Source of the DNA: JAJRZX01 sp964472295
Lineage (GTDB): Bacteria > Desulfobacterota > GWC2-55-46 > JADFVP01
DNA: 10,113 nt
Assembly (NCBI GenBank): GCA_964472295.1
Contig: CAYYJQ010000057.1
Location: 1-10,113 of the forward strand
Direction of reading: 5' to 3'
Positions 1-6,410 of this stretch are shown here, in pieces; position 1 is the stretch's first letter, and every line of letters starts with the position of its first letter. The position numbers were made by a program, and so were the translations under genes. Under the pieces are notes generated by a model. That model was given only the letters and a program-made list of their open reading frames with translations, ran no database searches and was not told the DNA's origin.

Positions 1-17
1 CGTACGTACGGTGGTGT

Positions 18-51
18 GGGAGGACGGCGGGGGCAACCCCGCCTCCTACCC
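18..51. repeat. GC-rich hairpin with GCAA loop
   Basis: GGCGGGG (26-32) pairs with CCCCGCC (37-43) across a GCAA loop, a GNRA-type tetraloop when read on the plus strand. The stem extends imperfectly outward: GGGAGGA (18-24) faces TCCTACCC (44-51). No U-tract follows on either strand, so it is not an obvious intrinsic terminator. It resembles the other GC-rich intergenic palindromes of this window. Confidence 0.55.
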
Positions 52-83
52 GATATGATAAAAATAGAGCCTATTTTCTCTCC

Positions 84-204
84 ACTTTCTTTTGGAAAAA
101 AGAAAGTTTTTTGATGGCGTGGCATGACATAGTTAGAGGTTTGATATGTCCTTTTGTCGAGAACCAATATCTGCCTCAGAGGCACCACGCCAAAGAAAAC
201 CAAT
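84..204. repeat. composite ~120-nt repeat, copy 1
   Basis: This starts with a 24-nt palindromic unit (84-107), 10-nt arms ACTTTCTTTT / AAAAGAAAGT around GGAA, that recurs exactly at 2847-2870. The similarity continues in the same order at nearly the same offsets: GTGGCAT at +35 in both copies, ATCTGCCT at +85 here and +83 there, and CAAAGAAAACCAAT ending the unit at +107 here and +105 there. The sequence between the blocks has diverged. This looks like a dispersed non-coding element with conserved modules, not a chance palindrome. No reading frame or terminal target duplication was recognised. Confidence 0.6.
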
Positions 205-267
205 CGGGAATGAAGGCAGCGCCCTTTTAGAGATTCCCAGCGCCAAACACCTATTGGTTTTCTTTGT

Positions 268-297
268 CTTACTTTCTTTTTTCGAAAAGAAAGTAAG
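268..297. repeat. AT-rich hairpin, 13-bp arms, TTCG loop
   Basis: The arms CTTACTTTCTTTT (268-280) and AAAAGAAAGTAAG (285-297) are perfect, with loop TTCG. The arm core ACTTTCTTTT is the same as in the 24-nt palindromes at 84-107 and 2847-2870, so this is a related member of one repeat family. It lies about 80-110 nt past the stop codon of the minus-strand radical SAM gene and could act as a 3' end structure, but there is no typical U-tract. Confidence 0.6.
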
Positions 298-311
298 GAA
301 ATCTTTTTATC

Positions 312-336
312 TTTTGGCGGGCAAGGCCCGCCAAAA
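312..336. repeat. GGCGGGC-AAG-GCCCGCC palindrome
   Basis: GGCGGGC (316-322) and GCCCGCC (326-332) pair across AAG, flanked by TTTT on the left and AAAA on the right, which extends the stem to 11 bp. A sister hairpin with the same arms and a CCT loop lies at 10040-10056 after the plus-strand gene. Both sit a short distance beyond a stop codon. This may be a transcript-end stabiliser or a repetitive extragenic palindrome; a U-tract after the stem is lacking on both strands. Confidence 0.6.
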
Positions 337-350
337 ACTACCCCTCTTTT

Positions 351-371
351 CTTCTTCTTCTTCTTCTTCTT
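351..371. repeat. (CTT)7 microsatellite
   Basis: Seven perfect CTT units end three bases before the stop codon of the minus-strand radical SAM gene. In that mRNA it reads as (GAA)7 directly after the stop. A tract of this kind can vary in length by replication slippage, but being outside the coding sequence it would not shift a frame. Confidence 0.8.
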
Positions 372-374
372 CTC

Positions 375-1259
375 TTATCCGGCCTTTCTTTCTTCCGTGC
401 CTTTTATTTCCACGGAGGTATGTCCGAAGACCTGGAATCTATTGGTTTTGACCTTTATATCGCAGGGGTTGCAGTGTCCGAAGACCTCGCAGGGCCGGAA
501 GATGTCGTCGAGTTGGTATTCAGGGTCAGTGATGTTGCCCACTGGCGCGCGGTCTTCGTAGAGGTCGCTGTGACAGCGGTAAACAGAGCCGTCTGGGCCC
601 ATGATGAGTTCCGTGGTGCGGCACTGGACGGTTTTTTCAAATTTTTTGTCGCAGGCCCCGGGGTAGCGGTAGGTGCCGTACATTCTGCCCTTGTACTCAC
701 CGAGGAATTCCTTGAGTCTGAAGTCGATTCCAAGTCCTTTGCAGTACTCCTGGGCCTCGAGAATTTTTTTATCCTGCGATGGGTGCATTACTCCCCAGAT
801 GCCGATGCTGTAGCCGGCGTTTTGAAGGACAAGGACCTTTTCGGCAAGGGGCTCAAGTTCCATTACTTCGGGGTGAAAACTTACGCGTATGGAGGCATAG
901 GGGGCATCGCGCTTTATGCGGTCAGGGCCGATGTTGTTCATGAACTCATTCACATCGAACTGGAGGTTTGTAAGGAGATCTACATTAAGGTCATCTCTCA
1001 GGTTGTTTACGATGTAATAAAAATCCTTATGGAGCGTGGGTTCGCCGCCCTGAAGGGTTATGGGCAGGTCGGGCCGCGAGTGTATTCTGTTAAGGGCCGA
1101 GGCCCATTCCTCTCCTGTAAGGTGGCGCCGCCCCGAGCCGAGCACGCCGAACCTGTTGATGCAGTAACTGCAGGTGAGGTTGCAGGAAAGCGTGAGAAAG
1201 GCGGCTATGTAGTTATAGTGGTCTGGTATTTTTATATCAGATGGGGCGTTCACGTCCAT
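375..1259 (-). CDS. radical SAM protein with SPASM-like C-terminal Cys cluster
   Basis: A 294-residue radical SAM enzyme; substrate unknown. The SAM-cleaving iron-sulfur site is C26-x3-C30-x2-C33 in the context LSCNLTCSYC, followed by the GGEPT motif at 71-75 that contacts the SAM methionine. The C-terminal part has C203, C213, C229, C257, C263 and C266, including GPDGSVYRCH (221-230), a pattern typical of SPASM or twitch domains that bind extra iron-sulfur clusters. It is last in a three-gene minus-strand run, 50 nt after the GT9 gene. The AAGGAG ribosome site lies only one base before the ATG; a GTG at codon 3 (1253-1251) has a normal 7-nt spacing and may be the true start. SPASM enzymes modify peptides, but some act on sugars; with glycosyltransferase neighbours and no visible precursor peptide, a glycan or lipid substrate is my inference. 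Confidence 0.88.
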   Translation of the reverse strand: MDVNAPSDIKIPDHYNYIAAFLTLSCNLTCSYCINRFGVLGSGRRHLTGEEWASALNRIHSRPDLPITLQGGEPTLHKDFYYIVNNLRDDLNVDLLTNLQFDVNEFMNNIGPDRIKRDAPYASIRVSFHPEVMELEPLAEKVLVLQNAGYSIGIWGVMHPSQDKKILEAQEYCKGLGIDFRLKEFLGEYKGRMYGTYRYPGACDKKFEKTVQCRTTELIMGPDGSVYRCHSDLYEDRAPVGNITDPEYQLDDIFRPCEVFGHCNPCDIKVKTNRFQVFGHTSVEIKGTEERKAG

Positions 1260-1309
1260 ACTCCTTGTGTTTTCTTTCGGCCTATTTCCCCTGTACAGGA
1301 GAGATGTCC

Positions 1310-2242
1310 TTATTTTTCCCTGAGCAGTCTATCTATGGTTTTAAATACTCTCTCCGGCGTTATTTCGTACATGCAGGGCCGGTCTTTTACGCACCTGGTA
1401 CTGAGGCAGGGCATACACTCGTAATCTCCCTCTGGCAGTATCTTTTCACCGTCTTTTATGTAGATTTCTCCTGCCTTTGTTGGGCCGAAGAGTGCGATTA
1501 TCTTCTTTCCAAGGGCATGGGCTATGTGGAGGCCAAGGCTGTCGTTGGTGACAATGAGCCTCATGGAGTTTATCCACTCAATGTATTTTTCAATGGACTC
1601 AAGGCCCTCCTGCCAGGTGACAGTGTATTTATCGCCAATAATGCCCTCGAGTTCCTTCCAGTACTCGGCGGGCCAGGCCTTTAGCGGCCACTTTGCGCCA
1701 ACGTTGTGGTTAAAGCCTATGTCATACTTGACCTTTGAACGGGGCCTGTAACCAAGGGTTGGTATCTCGCCCTGCCACTTTTCGCCCACCATGCTGAAGA
1801 GGACCTCTTCCCAGTACTCATCATGGGTTATCTTGTCCTTGGGGTTGGAGCATATCTCGAGGGCGTGCTGGGCCCCGGCATAGGCCCGGGCAGTGCCCGA
1901 GTCCGGGTCAAAGCGGAAGCCAAAACGCCGCCATGCCGTAAGAGAGTCCGAGAGGGCGCATATGCCGCCCACTTTTTCGAGATTTATAATGGTGTCGAAG
2001 CGCTCGCCCTTTAGCTGAAGAACAGTGGTAAGGTCATAGGGAAGTATCCTATTGATGAGTTTGTTGCCCTTGAGGAGCGGATATGCCTGCTCCTCAACAA
2101 GCCATGTTACATGGGCGTCCTTGTAGAGCGGCAGGAGAACTGTGCTCCTTAGCACGTCGCCAAGGCTCGTCTTACGGGAAATTTCCCCGACAAGGGTCTC
2201 GGAAAGACCGAGTTTTATTATTAGGACCTTTTCCTTTGTCAT
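1310..2242 (-). CDS. glycosyltransferase family 9 (ADP-heptose:LPS heptosyltransferase-like)
   Basis: A 310-residue GT-B fold transferase, close to the usual size of the family. The N-terminal strand KVLIIKLG (5-12) leads into SLGDVLRSTVLL (26-37), the acceptor-domain signature. The donor-domain signature VTNDSLGLHIAHALGK (231-246) followed by IIALFGPT (248-255) is the most diagnostic part of GT9. A C-terminal Cys set (C276, C279, C284, C290) in CMPCLSTRC is also common in this family. GT9 enzymes add heptose or similar sugars to lipid A-core in the cytoplasm, so an outer-membrane glycolipid role is plausible; the exact donor cannot be read from sequence. The extended loop GLSETLVGEISRKTSLGD (12-29) marks a subfamily different from classical WaaC/WaaF. 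The ATG lies 3 nt after the upstream gene's stop, so translation is probably coupled. Confidence 0.88.
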   Translation of the reverse strand: MTKEKVLIIKLGLSETLVGEISRKTSLGDVLRSTVLLPLYKDAHVTWLVEEQAYPLLKGNKLINRILPYDLTTVLQLKGERFDTIINLEKVGGICALSDSLTAWRRFGFRFDPDSGTARAYAGAQHALEICSNPKDKITHDEYWEEVLFSMVGEKWQGEIPTLGYRPRSKVKYDIGFNHNVGAKWPLKAWPAEYWKELEGIIGDKYTVTWQEGLESIEKYIEWINSMRLIVTNDSLGLHIAHALGKKIIALFGPTKAGEIYIKDGEKILPEGDYECMPCLSTRCVKDRPCMYEITPERVFKTIDRLLREK

Positions 2243-2245
2243 GAC

Positions 2246-2782
2246 CTACTTGCCCCTTATATCAATGGGCCGCTTGAGAAGATTTTCCCTGGCCCTGGCC
2301 GCGGCAACTATGCCTGCGGCGCGCGTGTAAAGGTTCGCGGGGTCAAGGCCCTCACGGGCCATTTTTTTCTTCTTCATGAAATATCCCGCAATGGAGTGAA
2401 CACGTTTATTCAGTATGTGGTGACGTATGAGAAAGATTACGTCAAGGGCTATGTGAAAGATGAGCCCGAAGAAAAGGGCGCGAAGCGCGCCTGACTCAAG
2501 CACAAGGGCCAGCACAAAGACCACGGATAGAAACTCCGCGGTGTGAAAGACCTCCATGTTCATGAACTCCGGGCTTGCCCACCACTTTGTAAGCGTCTCA
2601 TGATACAAAAACATGGACTTGAGACTCAAGTCCCTTAATTTATTATGATATATGAAGTCCAGGTAGTGGTCAATATCTATGAGCACAGAGGCCCCGAAGA
2701 ACCAGAGCGCGTTAAACCCCATGACAGGATATAACGCCGCCGAGGCAATGCCTCCGAGTATTGTGTGGTCGCGTAAGGTCAT
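2246..2782 (-). CDS. small membrane protein with putative metal-binding His/Asp motifs
   Basis: A 178-residue hydrophobic protein. An open frame continues upstream to an ATG at 2917, but that extension is translated from the hairpin at 2809-2837 and the dispersed repeat at 2847-2870. The ATG at 2782 has GAGG at 2792-2795 with 9-nt spacing, so I choose it. Hydrophobic segments lie near 8-37, 83-97 and 101-119. Charged residues in or near them, H6, D36-x-D38-H39-x2-D42, H61-E62, H80, H110-x3-D114, H121-H122, resemble the inner-membrane metal-dependent hydrolase group (YdjM/PF04307-like, LexA-binding-annotated), but the match is from memory and weak. The tail (from about 136) is basic and probably cytoplasmic. 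It is the first gene of the run with GT9 and a radical SAM gene, suggesting a lipid- or glycolipid-linked job. Confidence 0.7.
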   Translation of the reverse strand: MTLRDHTILGGIASAALYPVMGFNALWFFGASVLIDIDHYLDFIYHNKLRDLSLKSMFLYHETLTKWWASPEFMNMEVFHTAEFLSVVFVLALVLESGALRALFFGLIFHIALDVIFLIRHHILNKRVHSIAGYFMKKKKMAREGLDPANLYTRAAGIVAAARARENLLKRPIDIRGK

Positions 2783-2808
2783 AAAATAACGCCTCAAAGA
2801 AAAGTTTG

Positions 2809-2837
2809 TTTTGATGGGGCCGAAGGCCCCATCAAAA
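2809..2837 (-). promoter_or_regulatory. 13-bp hairpin in the leader of the membrane-protein gene
   Basis: TTTTGATGGGGCC (2809-2821) pairs perfectly with GGCCCCATCAAAA (2825-2837) around GAA (UUC on the minus-strand RNA). It ends 26 bases before the ATG at 2782, outside the GAGG ribosome site. It could be a leader stem-loop, a terminator/attenuator-like element (the transcript continues CAAACUUUUCUUU) or just another extragenic palindrome. Function is not known. Confidence 0.5.
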
Positions 2838-2846
2838 GACCTTTCC

Positions 2847-2965
2847 ACTTTCTTTTGGAAAAAAGAAAGTCTTTCGACTGGGTGGCATACCCTTGCCTGG
2901 TTAAAGTTGCTCTTCAAATGGCAGTAAGTATCTGCCTTAAAGAAAGTTCGTCAAAGAAAACCAAT
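2847..2965. repeat. composite ~120-nt repeat, copy 2
   Basis: Second copy of the element at 84-204, in the same orientation. The first 24 nt (2847-2870) are identical, GTGGCAT follows at 2882-2888, ATCTGCCT at 2930-2937 and CAAAGAAAACCAAT at 2952-2965. The offsets match copy 1 to within two bases. It lies between two operons. Confidence 0.6.
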
Positions 2966-3001
2966 ACCAACGGCCTTACGGCCATTGGTAAGAACTTGTA
3001 G

Positions 3002-3018
3002 GGTGGGCAGTGCCCACC
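3002..3018. repeat. 17-bp palindrome GGTGGGCAGTGCCCACC
   Basis: A near-perfect palindrome with 7-nt arms, identical to those at 7484-7500 and 7537-7553 and close to GGTGGGCTGCGCCCACC at 10088-10104. With its flanks the minus-strand reading, CTTGTTTTT before and CTAC after, matches the plus-strand flanks of the 7537 copy, so the repeat is about 30 nt and occurs here in the opposite orientation. Confidence 0.75.
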
Positions 3019-3041
3019 AAAAACAAGGGCGGACTGCGCCC
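3019..3041 (-). terminator. probable intrinsic terminator of the four-gene operon
   Basis: On the minus strand GGGCG (3041-3037) and CGCCC (3031-3027) form a 5-bp GC stem with a CAGTC loop, followed directly by TTGTTTTT (3026-3019). It starts 46 bases after the TAG of the B12-type radical SAM gene. The stem is short, so efficiency is uncertain, but it is the only hairpin in the window with a T-tract on the correct side. Confidence 0.45.
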
Positions 3042-3087
3042 ACCAAAAAACCGCGCCATCCCCGCACATCCTCATCCCCCATCCCCC

Positions 3088-4575
3088 CTATGCCCCCTTC
3101 TGGAGCCCCTCGTTCTTGAATATCTCCTCTGTGTGCTTGAAGCGCTCAAGGACAAAACTCTCGTAAACGCCCCGCAGGGTATCCATGAAAGAGAACTTCA
3201 TGGGGTATATCCTTGTCTTCACAAGGTATGCCTTTGTAAGGTAATAGAGCACAAAGTAGGGGCCTGTAAGGGGTAGTTTTATGAGGTGGTTCACTACGAT
3301 ATTTCGAAGCCAGGGCATATAGAGGCAGAGCGTCGATAGTAGCGAGAGGTTGCGCTGAAGGAGTTTTTCCTTCTCGCTGAAGCACTCAAGGGGAGAGGTG
3401 CTCTGGTAACTCATGTGGAGTTTATCGAAATCGCCGTCAAAGTATCCGTGCTTCATGGCGTACTCGGCAAGTTCGGTCTTTGGGTAGGGAAAAAACAGGG
3501 GGAACTCGCCGAAGGTTACATGACAGTCAAGGTTCAGGTCAAGGGACTCGATGTCATCTGCAAGGGAAGAGCCGGGTATGGCGAATATGGTGTTGGAAAA
3601 GGTGGGTATCTCGTGTTTTTTGCAGAGGTCAAAGGCCTTGAGGAGCGTCTCCTTTGACATGTTGCGCTTTAGTATCTCGTTTCGCACGCGGTCGTTTCCG
3701 CTCTCAATGGACATGCTGATGGAAGAGAGCCCGGCCTTCTTGAGTTTCAGGAGGATGGGCTCTGTGAGGAGGTTCGCCCGCATGAGGCAGTGAAAGGGAA
3801 GGCCGATTTCCCTCGGGTATTTTTCTGCGAACTCAGTAAGCCAGTCATCGTCTATGAAGACGAAGATGTCGTCGTAGAACTTTATGAACTGCGTCTCATA
3901 GTTGTCCTTGAGATCCTTGAGCTCGGCTATTATCCTGTCCACGCTCATGCGCGAATGAAGGGGCCCCTTGCCCTTGTAGAGGGCGTTGTACTTGTGGTTG
4001 AAGCAGTAGGTGCACTTGTAGGGGCAGCCCCTGCCTATCATGAAACTCCGCATGGGAAAGCGCCCGAGGCGGGTACGTGAATAGACGAGTTCGCGGTCTA
4101 GAAACGGGAGATCGTCAAGGGACCGTCTCCTTGGGCGGAGCTTTTTGCGCACGTCCTCAGTAAAGGAATCTTTTGTGATGATATTTGGGATTTTCGAGGG
4201 GTCTTCATCCTTCTCAAAGGCGTCGAGGAGTTCCGGCCAGGCGTCGTCTCCCTCACCGAGGCAGAGGGCGTCAAAGGGGTGTTTTGTAATTATGTCGGGG
4301 AAAAAGGTGGCGTGGGGGCCGCCTATAACGGTGCGGATATTGGGGTCTATGGACTTTACCACGTCGTTGGCGGCTATGTAGTACTTGTGCTCCCCTGTCT
4401 TTGCGCTGAAGGCCGCTATGTCGGGCCTGGAGGCGCGAATCTTCTCTTCGAGGTTGCCGTCTGAGAGCACGGCAAGGTCCGTGGTATGGCCGCGCTCCTT
4501 GGCAAGGGCCGATAGAAGCATGATGCCCATTGGGTCTATGTACTCAACGTCTTTTATTATAAAGAGTATCTTCAC
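3088..4575 (-). CDS. B12-binding-type radical SAM protein
   Basis: A 495-residue protein of the class with a cobalamin-binding-like domain before a radical SAM core (BchE/class B methyltransferase-like). Residues 1-125 form the Rossmann-like domain, with DPMGIMLLSALAKERGH (14-30), VIGGPHATFFPD (83-94) and LGEGD (106-110). The DxHxxG cobalamin-ligand motif is absent, as in many members, so cobalamin binding is not certain. The radical SAM site is C184-x3-C188-x2-C191 in GRGCPYKCTYCFN, and SISMSIESGNDRVRNEIL (285-302) is the usual second signature. The tail around 412-455 has hydrophobic stretches that might touch a membrane. Translation starts at GTG (4575-4573), which overlaps the TGA of the GT2 gene by 4 nt; a GGGGAG lies 11 nt upstream. 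It is last of four coupled genes. C- or P-methylation or a related radical reaction on a lipid or sugar product is inferred. Confidence 0.88.
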   Translation of the reverse strand: MKILFIIKDVEYIDPMGIMLLSALAKERGHTTDLAVLSDGNLEEKIRASRPDIAAFSAKTGEHKYYIAANDVVKSIDPNIRTVIGGPHATFFPDIITKHPFDALCLGEGDDAWPELLDAFEKDEDPSKIPNIITKDSFTEDVRKKLRPRRRSLDDLPFLDRELVYSRTRLGRFPMRSFMIGRGCPYKCTYCFNHKYNALYKGKGPLHSRMSVDRIIAELKDLKDNYETQFIKFYDDIFVFIDDDWLTEFAEKYPREIGLPFHCLMRANLLTEPILLKLKKAGLSSISMSIESGNDRVRNEILKRNMSKETLLKAFDLCKKHEIPTFSNTIFAIPGSSLADDIESLDLNLDCHVTFGEFPLFFPYPKTELAEYAMKHGYFDGDFDKLHMSYQSTSPLECFSEKEKLLQRNLSLLSTLCLYMPWLRNIVVNHLIKLPLTGPYFVLYYLTKAYLVKTRIYPMKFSFMDTLRGVYESFVLERFKHTEEIFKNEGLQKGA

Positions 4576-5354
4576 CGCGTCTTTTTCTCCCCGGCTCGTG
4601 TAAGGCCGCTTACCCTTCCAGGAACCGCGCTGTATTTGTCTCTCTCGCGTACGCGGACCTCAAGAAAGAGGTTTCCTATGGTGGATATAACGCTCATGAT
4701 GTTACGGGGACGGAGGGCCTTTGAGCTCCCTGATTCCCTGTACTGGATGCGCATGGGCACCTCGATGAAAGTGGCCCCGCCCTTAAGGAGCCTTACGAGG
4801 ATGGCGGCCATGTAGGCAAAACCGTGTGTTGTCATTGGGACTTTCTTGAGTAGATCCGCCTTTATGACGCAGGGGCCGTTATAGTAGCGAAGGTTCAGTC
4901 CAAAGAGGGTGTTAAAGAGTATTACAAAGGCCCTTGAGATGACACGCCTCGCAAAGGGCCTTACCTCTGGGTTTACGGTATAAGGGATTACTATGTCAGC
5001 GGCTCCCACGTTCTTGAAGATGCCTTGAATGGCCTCGGAGGGGATTTCGTTATCGCCAGGCACCATGAGTATGTAGTCCTTTGCGGCCCGCCGCACTCCC
5101 TCGGTATAGTTATATCCAAAGCCCATGTTGCGTTTGTTATGTATGACCTTTACGTTTCTCCTTTTTTTCTTTATCCCGTCGGCAATGGGGCCCGTGTTGT
5201 CCGTGCTCCTGTCATTAAAGATGAGAATCTCGGTGGAGCCAAAGCGTCTTGTTTTTCTTATGGCCTCTGAAATGCTCTCCACAGTGCCGCGGATGTTTTG
5301 TTCCTCGTTGTAGCAGGGCACGATTATGGATATACTCGGTTTTTTCGCGGCCAT
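4572..5354 (-). CDS. glycosyltransferase family 2
   Basis: A 260-residue GT-A fold glycosyltransferase, similar to polyprenyl-phosphate sugar synthases such as dolichyl-phosphate mannose synthase. IVPCYNEEQN (11-20) opens the nucleotide-sugar domain, FNDRSTDNT (46-54) carries the donor-binding Asp, and MVPGDNEIP (97-105) is in the place of the metal-binding DxD. YYNGPCVIKADLL (157-169) and GGATFIEVPMRIQYRESGSSKA (192-213) are acceptor-side motifs usual for the family. No C-terminal membrane anchor is seen, so it is probably a cytoplasmic or peripheral enzyme using a lipid-phosphate or glycan acceptor. GAGG lies four bases before the ATG, and the ATG shares its A with the TAA of E1 beta (TAATG), indicating translational coupling to the dehydrogenase genes. 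Donor and acceptor are not known. Confidence 0.88.
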   Translation of the reverse strand: MAAKKPSISIIVPCYNEEQNIRGTVESISEAIRKTRRFGSTEILIFNDRSTDNTGPIADGIKKKRRNVKVIHNKRNMGFGYNYTEGVRRAAKDYILMVPGDNEIPSEAIQGIFKNVGAADIVIPYTVNPEVRPFARRVISRAFVILFNTLFGLNLRYYNGPCVIKADLLKKVPMTTHGFAYMAAILVRLLKGGATFIEVPMRIQYRESGSSKALRPRNIMSVISTIGNLFLEVRVRERDKYSAVPGRVSGLTRAGEKKTR

Positions 5355-6406
5355 TACGCCTCTTGTAGAGTCCTTTTTACTGCCTTAACGATGTCCATTG
5401 GTCCCGGATAGAAGACCTCTTCAAGGGCCGGGCTCGCGGGAGTCGGCACACCCGGGAGGCAGACCCTTATTGCCGGGGCCTTCATGGCCCGGAAGGTGGC
5501 CGCGTCTTCGGCGATAGTGGCCAGTATCTCGGCGCTTACGCCAAATTCCTTCCATGCCGTGTCAGCCACAACGAGGCGGCCCGTCTTACGGACCGACCTG
5601 CCTATGAGGTCCTTATCAAGGGGCCTTATGGAGCGTAGATCAATGACCTCTGAGTCAATGTTATCGTCCTCAAGGGCCTCTGCCGCCTTCATGGCCATGT
5701 CCACCATCTGGGATATTGCCACTATAGTAACGTCTGAACCCTCGCGCCTTGTGGCGCCTTTGCCTATGGGGACCCTGTACATGGCCTCGGGAAGCGGGCC
5801 GCGTAGATCATAGAGCCAGCGGTGTTCGAGAAAGAGCACGGGGTTATTGTCGTATATGCTTGAGATAAGAAGCCCCTTTGCGTCGTATGGTGTGGCGGGC
5901 ATTACGACTTTGAGGCCCGGAAAGTGGGCGAATATGGACTGAAGGCTCTGGGAGTGCTGTGCCGCCGAGCCCCAGCCCCGTCCAGTGATGGCCCTGATGG
6001 TAAGTGGCGCCGAGACGGCTCCGCCGAACATGTACGACCACTTTGCCGCGTGGTTCGCTATCTGGTCAAGTGAGAGGGGGAGAAAGTCCACCCTCATGTG
6101 CACAAGGAGCGGCCTCAAGCCAGCGAGTGACGCGCCGATGGCAACGCCTGTAATGCCGTTCTCGGCAAGGGGCGTATCTATGACCCGCTCGGCGCCGAAA
6201 ATATCTACAAGGCCCTTTGTTGTGCCGAAGACTCCGCCAACATCGTCGACACCCTCTCCGAGGACAAAGACGGACTTGTCAGTCTCCATTGAGCCGCGCG
6301 TGGCCTCGAGTATGGCCTCGCGGTATGTGCCGAGGCGTACGCCTGACTCAGTGGCCATTGGCCCGGCGTCTTGATCTTTATCAGCGGCTATCTTTGTCCA
6401 GGGCAT
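5354..6406 (-). CDS. thiamine-diphosphate 2-oxoacid dehydrogenase E1, beta subunit
   Basis: A 350-residue E1 beta subunit, about 20 residues longer than usual because of a hydrophilic N-terminal extension (1-26) before TYREAILEAT (27-36). The family signs are present: LGEGVDDVGGVFGTTKGL (49-66), TPLAENGITGVAIGASLAG (78-96) with the Glu (E82) that activates the thiazolium cofactor, QHSQS (150-154) with the substrate-side His, DLRSIRPLD (256-264) and the C-terminal PGVPTPASPALEEVFYP (318-334). With the alpha subunit it should decarboxylate a 2-oxoacid and pass the acyl or hydroxyalkyl unit on. A canonical complex needs lipoyl E2 and E3, and neither is in view; the downstream partners are a GT2 and a radical SAM enzyme instead. 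Pyruvate, acetoin and branched-chain types are not distinguishable with confidence. An internal ATG at codon 17 is a possible start but has no ribosome site. Confidence 0.9.
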   Translation of the reverse strand: MPWTKIAADKDQDAGPMATESGVRLGTYREAILEATRGSMETDKSVFVLGEGVDDVGGVFGTTKGLVDIFGAERVIDTPLAENGITGVAIGASLAGLRPLLVHMRVDFLPLSLDQIANHAAKWSYMFGGAVSAPLTIRAITGRGWGSAAQHSQSLQSIFAHFPGLKVVMPATPYDAKGLLISSIYDNNPVLFLEHRWLYDLRGPLPEAMYRVPIGKGATRREGSDVTIVAISQMVDMAMKAAEALEDDNIDSEVIDLRSIRPLDKDLIGRSVRKTGRLVVADTAWKEFGVSAEILATIAEDAATFRAMKAPAIRVCLPGVPTPASPALEEVFYPGPMDIVKAVKRTLQEA

Positions 6407-6410
6407 GGTC

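Larger units (their letters stand above)
1..374. other. repeat-rich non-coding region
   Basis: I see no convincing gene here. The region is a string of hairpins and repeats, listed separately: a GC-rich GCAA-loop hairpin (18-51), a 24-nt palindromic unit (84-107) that begins a 121-nt repeat copy, a 14-nt inverted pair (191-204 with 253-266), an AT-rich hairpin (268-297), a GGCGGGC/GCCCGCC hairpin (312-336) and a CTT microsatellite (351-371). A 101-codon open frame at 146-451 on the plus strand encodes Ser-rich low-complexity sequence from the CTT repeat and runs into the neighbouring gene, so it is not a gene. Because the minus-strand operon ends at 375, part of this region is probably its 3' untranslated sequence. 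Confidence 0.7.
2783..3087. other. repeat-rich intergenic spacer between two minus-strand operons
   Basis: No gene is seen. Reading from the three-gene operon outward it holds: the GAGG ribosome site (2792-2795), a 13-bp hairpin (2809-2837), the second copy of the composite repeat (2847-2965), a small hairpin (ACCAA 2966-2970 with TTGGT 2985-2989, and GGCC with GGCC inside), the GGTGGGCAGTGCCCACC palindrome (3002-3018) and a likely terminator of the four-gene operon (3019-3041). A promoter for the three-gene operon must lie here or in the repeat, but I could not identify convincing -35 and -10 boxes. Confidence 0.65.

Noticed and set aside
1..374. CRISPR-like array in the repeat-rich left end
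   Set aside because: The repeats are different hairpins with irregular spacing; there are no regular repeat-spacer units.
146..451. 101-codon open frame with a poly-Ser stretch
   Set aside because: The Ser run comes from the CTT microsatellite, and the frame is in hairpin-repeat DNA without a ribosome site.
1290..1299. Palindrome CCTGTACAGG as a possible operator, with another copy at 6420-6429
   Set aside because: The second copy is inside the E1 alpha coding sequence near its end, where it encodes Leu-Tyr-Arg; a 10-nt match twice in 10 kb is weak evidence for a regulator site.
420..1424. 334-codon open frame on the plus strand
   Set aside because: It lies antisense to the radical SAM gene at 375-1259, shows no family motif and its composition is the reverse-complement shadow of a gene with clear Cys motifs.
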